From: an uncultured Methanobrevibacter sp.
GTDB taxonomy: Archaea; Methanobacteriota; Methanobacteria; Methanobacteriales; Methanobacteriaceae
Length of the DNA stretch: 6,075 nucleotides
Direction: 5' to 3'
NCBI RefSeq assembly: GCF_937881195.1
Contig: NZ_CALGFC010000051.1
Coordinates: 1 to 6,075 of the forward strand
The translations under genes and the position numbers were made by a program. Every line of letters starts with the position of its first letter. The first letter of the stretch is position 1. The notes under the pieces are model-generated. The model had not been told where the DNA came from. It saw only the letters and a program-made list of their open reading frames with translations, and made no database searches. This document shows, in pieces, positions 5,592 to 6,075 of this stretch.

Positions 5592-6075
5592 TTATTTTAT
5601 TGGCCTATATACTTTAATCTTTAGTTTAAAAATCTTACCATATTGCAGACTAGTTTTGAATTTTATTTTACTATGAGAATATTTATATTTAATGTTTTTA
5701 TTATAAATCTTCAATAGTTTGTATTTAAAGTTTTTATAAAGTATTTTAGCATTTAAAGTCTGTAAACCAGAAATTCCAAAGTTTTTAAAGGTTAAAGTTT
5801 TAATATAAACAATATTACCATGTCTAACAGCTTTATTATTTACCCTCTTAATTAAACGAATATCTGGAGATTTAACAGAAAATTTAGCATTATTTGTAAA
5901 CCCATAATACGATTCATTTCCTAACCAGCTAACTTTAACTAAAATAGAGCCAATTTTAGTTGGAGTATAATACAAACTCCATTTACCAAGATTATTTGTA
6001 GTAACACTATGTATTTTACCACCTACAGAAACAGAAACTCTAGCATTAGCTACAGGATTACCACTTTCATCAACA
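5592..6075 (-). CDS. C-terminal part of an adhesin-like surface protein (5' partial)
   Basis: The frame is open to the window edge and enters as VDESGNPVANARVSVSVGG, so the gene starts beyond it; 160 codons are seen. An apparent TTG start at 5973-5975 is internal. Residues 1-67 form an Ig-like repeat of the kind in methanogen and bacterial adhesins: a DESGNPVANARVSVSVGG opening, then TTNNLGKWSLYYTPTKIGSILVKVSW and a LGNESYYGFTNNAKFSV ending. Residues 70-160 resemble a degenerate DUF11-like beta domain (DIRLIKRVNNKAVRHGNIVYIKTLTFKNFG...). This part is very rich in Lys and Tyr. No membrane helix or sorting signal follows, so attachment may rely on the basic end binding cell wall or surface polymers, which is inference. 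Such proteins are secreted and act in adhesion or cell-cell contact. A strong T tract ends the gene. Confidence 0.85.
   Translation of the reverse strand, partial: VDESGNPVANARVSVSVGGKIHSVTTNNLGKWSLYYTPTKIGSILVKVSWLGNESYYGFTNNAKFSVKSPDIRLIKRVNNKAVRHGNIVYIKTLTFKNFGISGLQTLNAKILYKNFKYKLLKIYNKNIKYKYSHSKIKFKTSLQYGKIFKLKIKVYRPIK

Noticed and set aside
5973..5975. TTG as start of a separate 127-residue protein
   Set aside because: The frame stays open for the 33 codons up to the window edge, and they complete an Ig-like repeat that is cut in half by a start here.

Overview
The window looks like a piece of a very AT-rich methanogenic archaeon of the Methanobacteriales, most like a low-GC Methanobrevibacter or close relative. 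The evidence is the A+T bias, the GGTGA-type ribosome binding sites, TATA-like boxes instead of -35/-10 promoters, a SatP/YaaH-family acetate transporter, and the end of a large adhesin-like surface protein with an Ig-like repeat. The genus is an inference from gene content and style; no rRNA or other marker is present.

Layout: all six clear genes lie on the minus strand, so they are read from the right end leftwards. 5592-6075 is the C-terminal 160 codons of a secreted adhesin-like protein whose start lies beyond the window. 4685-5410 is an unrecognised protein with two membrane helices, a long coiled coil and a soluble C-terminal part. 3612-4241 is a class I SAM-dependent methyltransferase. 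2775-3296 is a CDP-alcohol phosphatidyltransferase (membrane lipid head-group synthesis) that begins with TTG. 1683-2240 is a SatP/YaaH-family acetate transporter. 165-1043 is a six-helix membrane protein built from three related helix pairs. At the left edge, 1-178 is almost devoid of T and G on the plus strand and probably holds the low-complexity, basic C-terminal tail of a plus-strand gene converging on the last one.

The genes are separated by about 180 to 640 bases of A/T-rich DNA. They do not look like one operon; each appears to have its own promoter and T-rich 3' region. The spacers contain short tandem repeats (12, 13, 16/17 and 19 bp) and palindromes, one of which sits where a repressor would bind in front of the acetate transporter gene. 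I see no tRNA, rRNA, CRISPR array, insertion sequence or phage gene.

Several products concern the cell envelope (adhesin, lipid synthesis enzyme, acetate transporter, two membrane proteins of unknown role), but nothing in the sequence shows that they work together. I do not see a clear new multi-gene system. The most interesting items are the three-fold-repeat membrane protein, the coiled-coil membrane protein, the T/G-depleted left edge and the candidate operator before the transporter gene.
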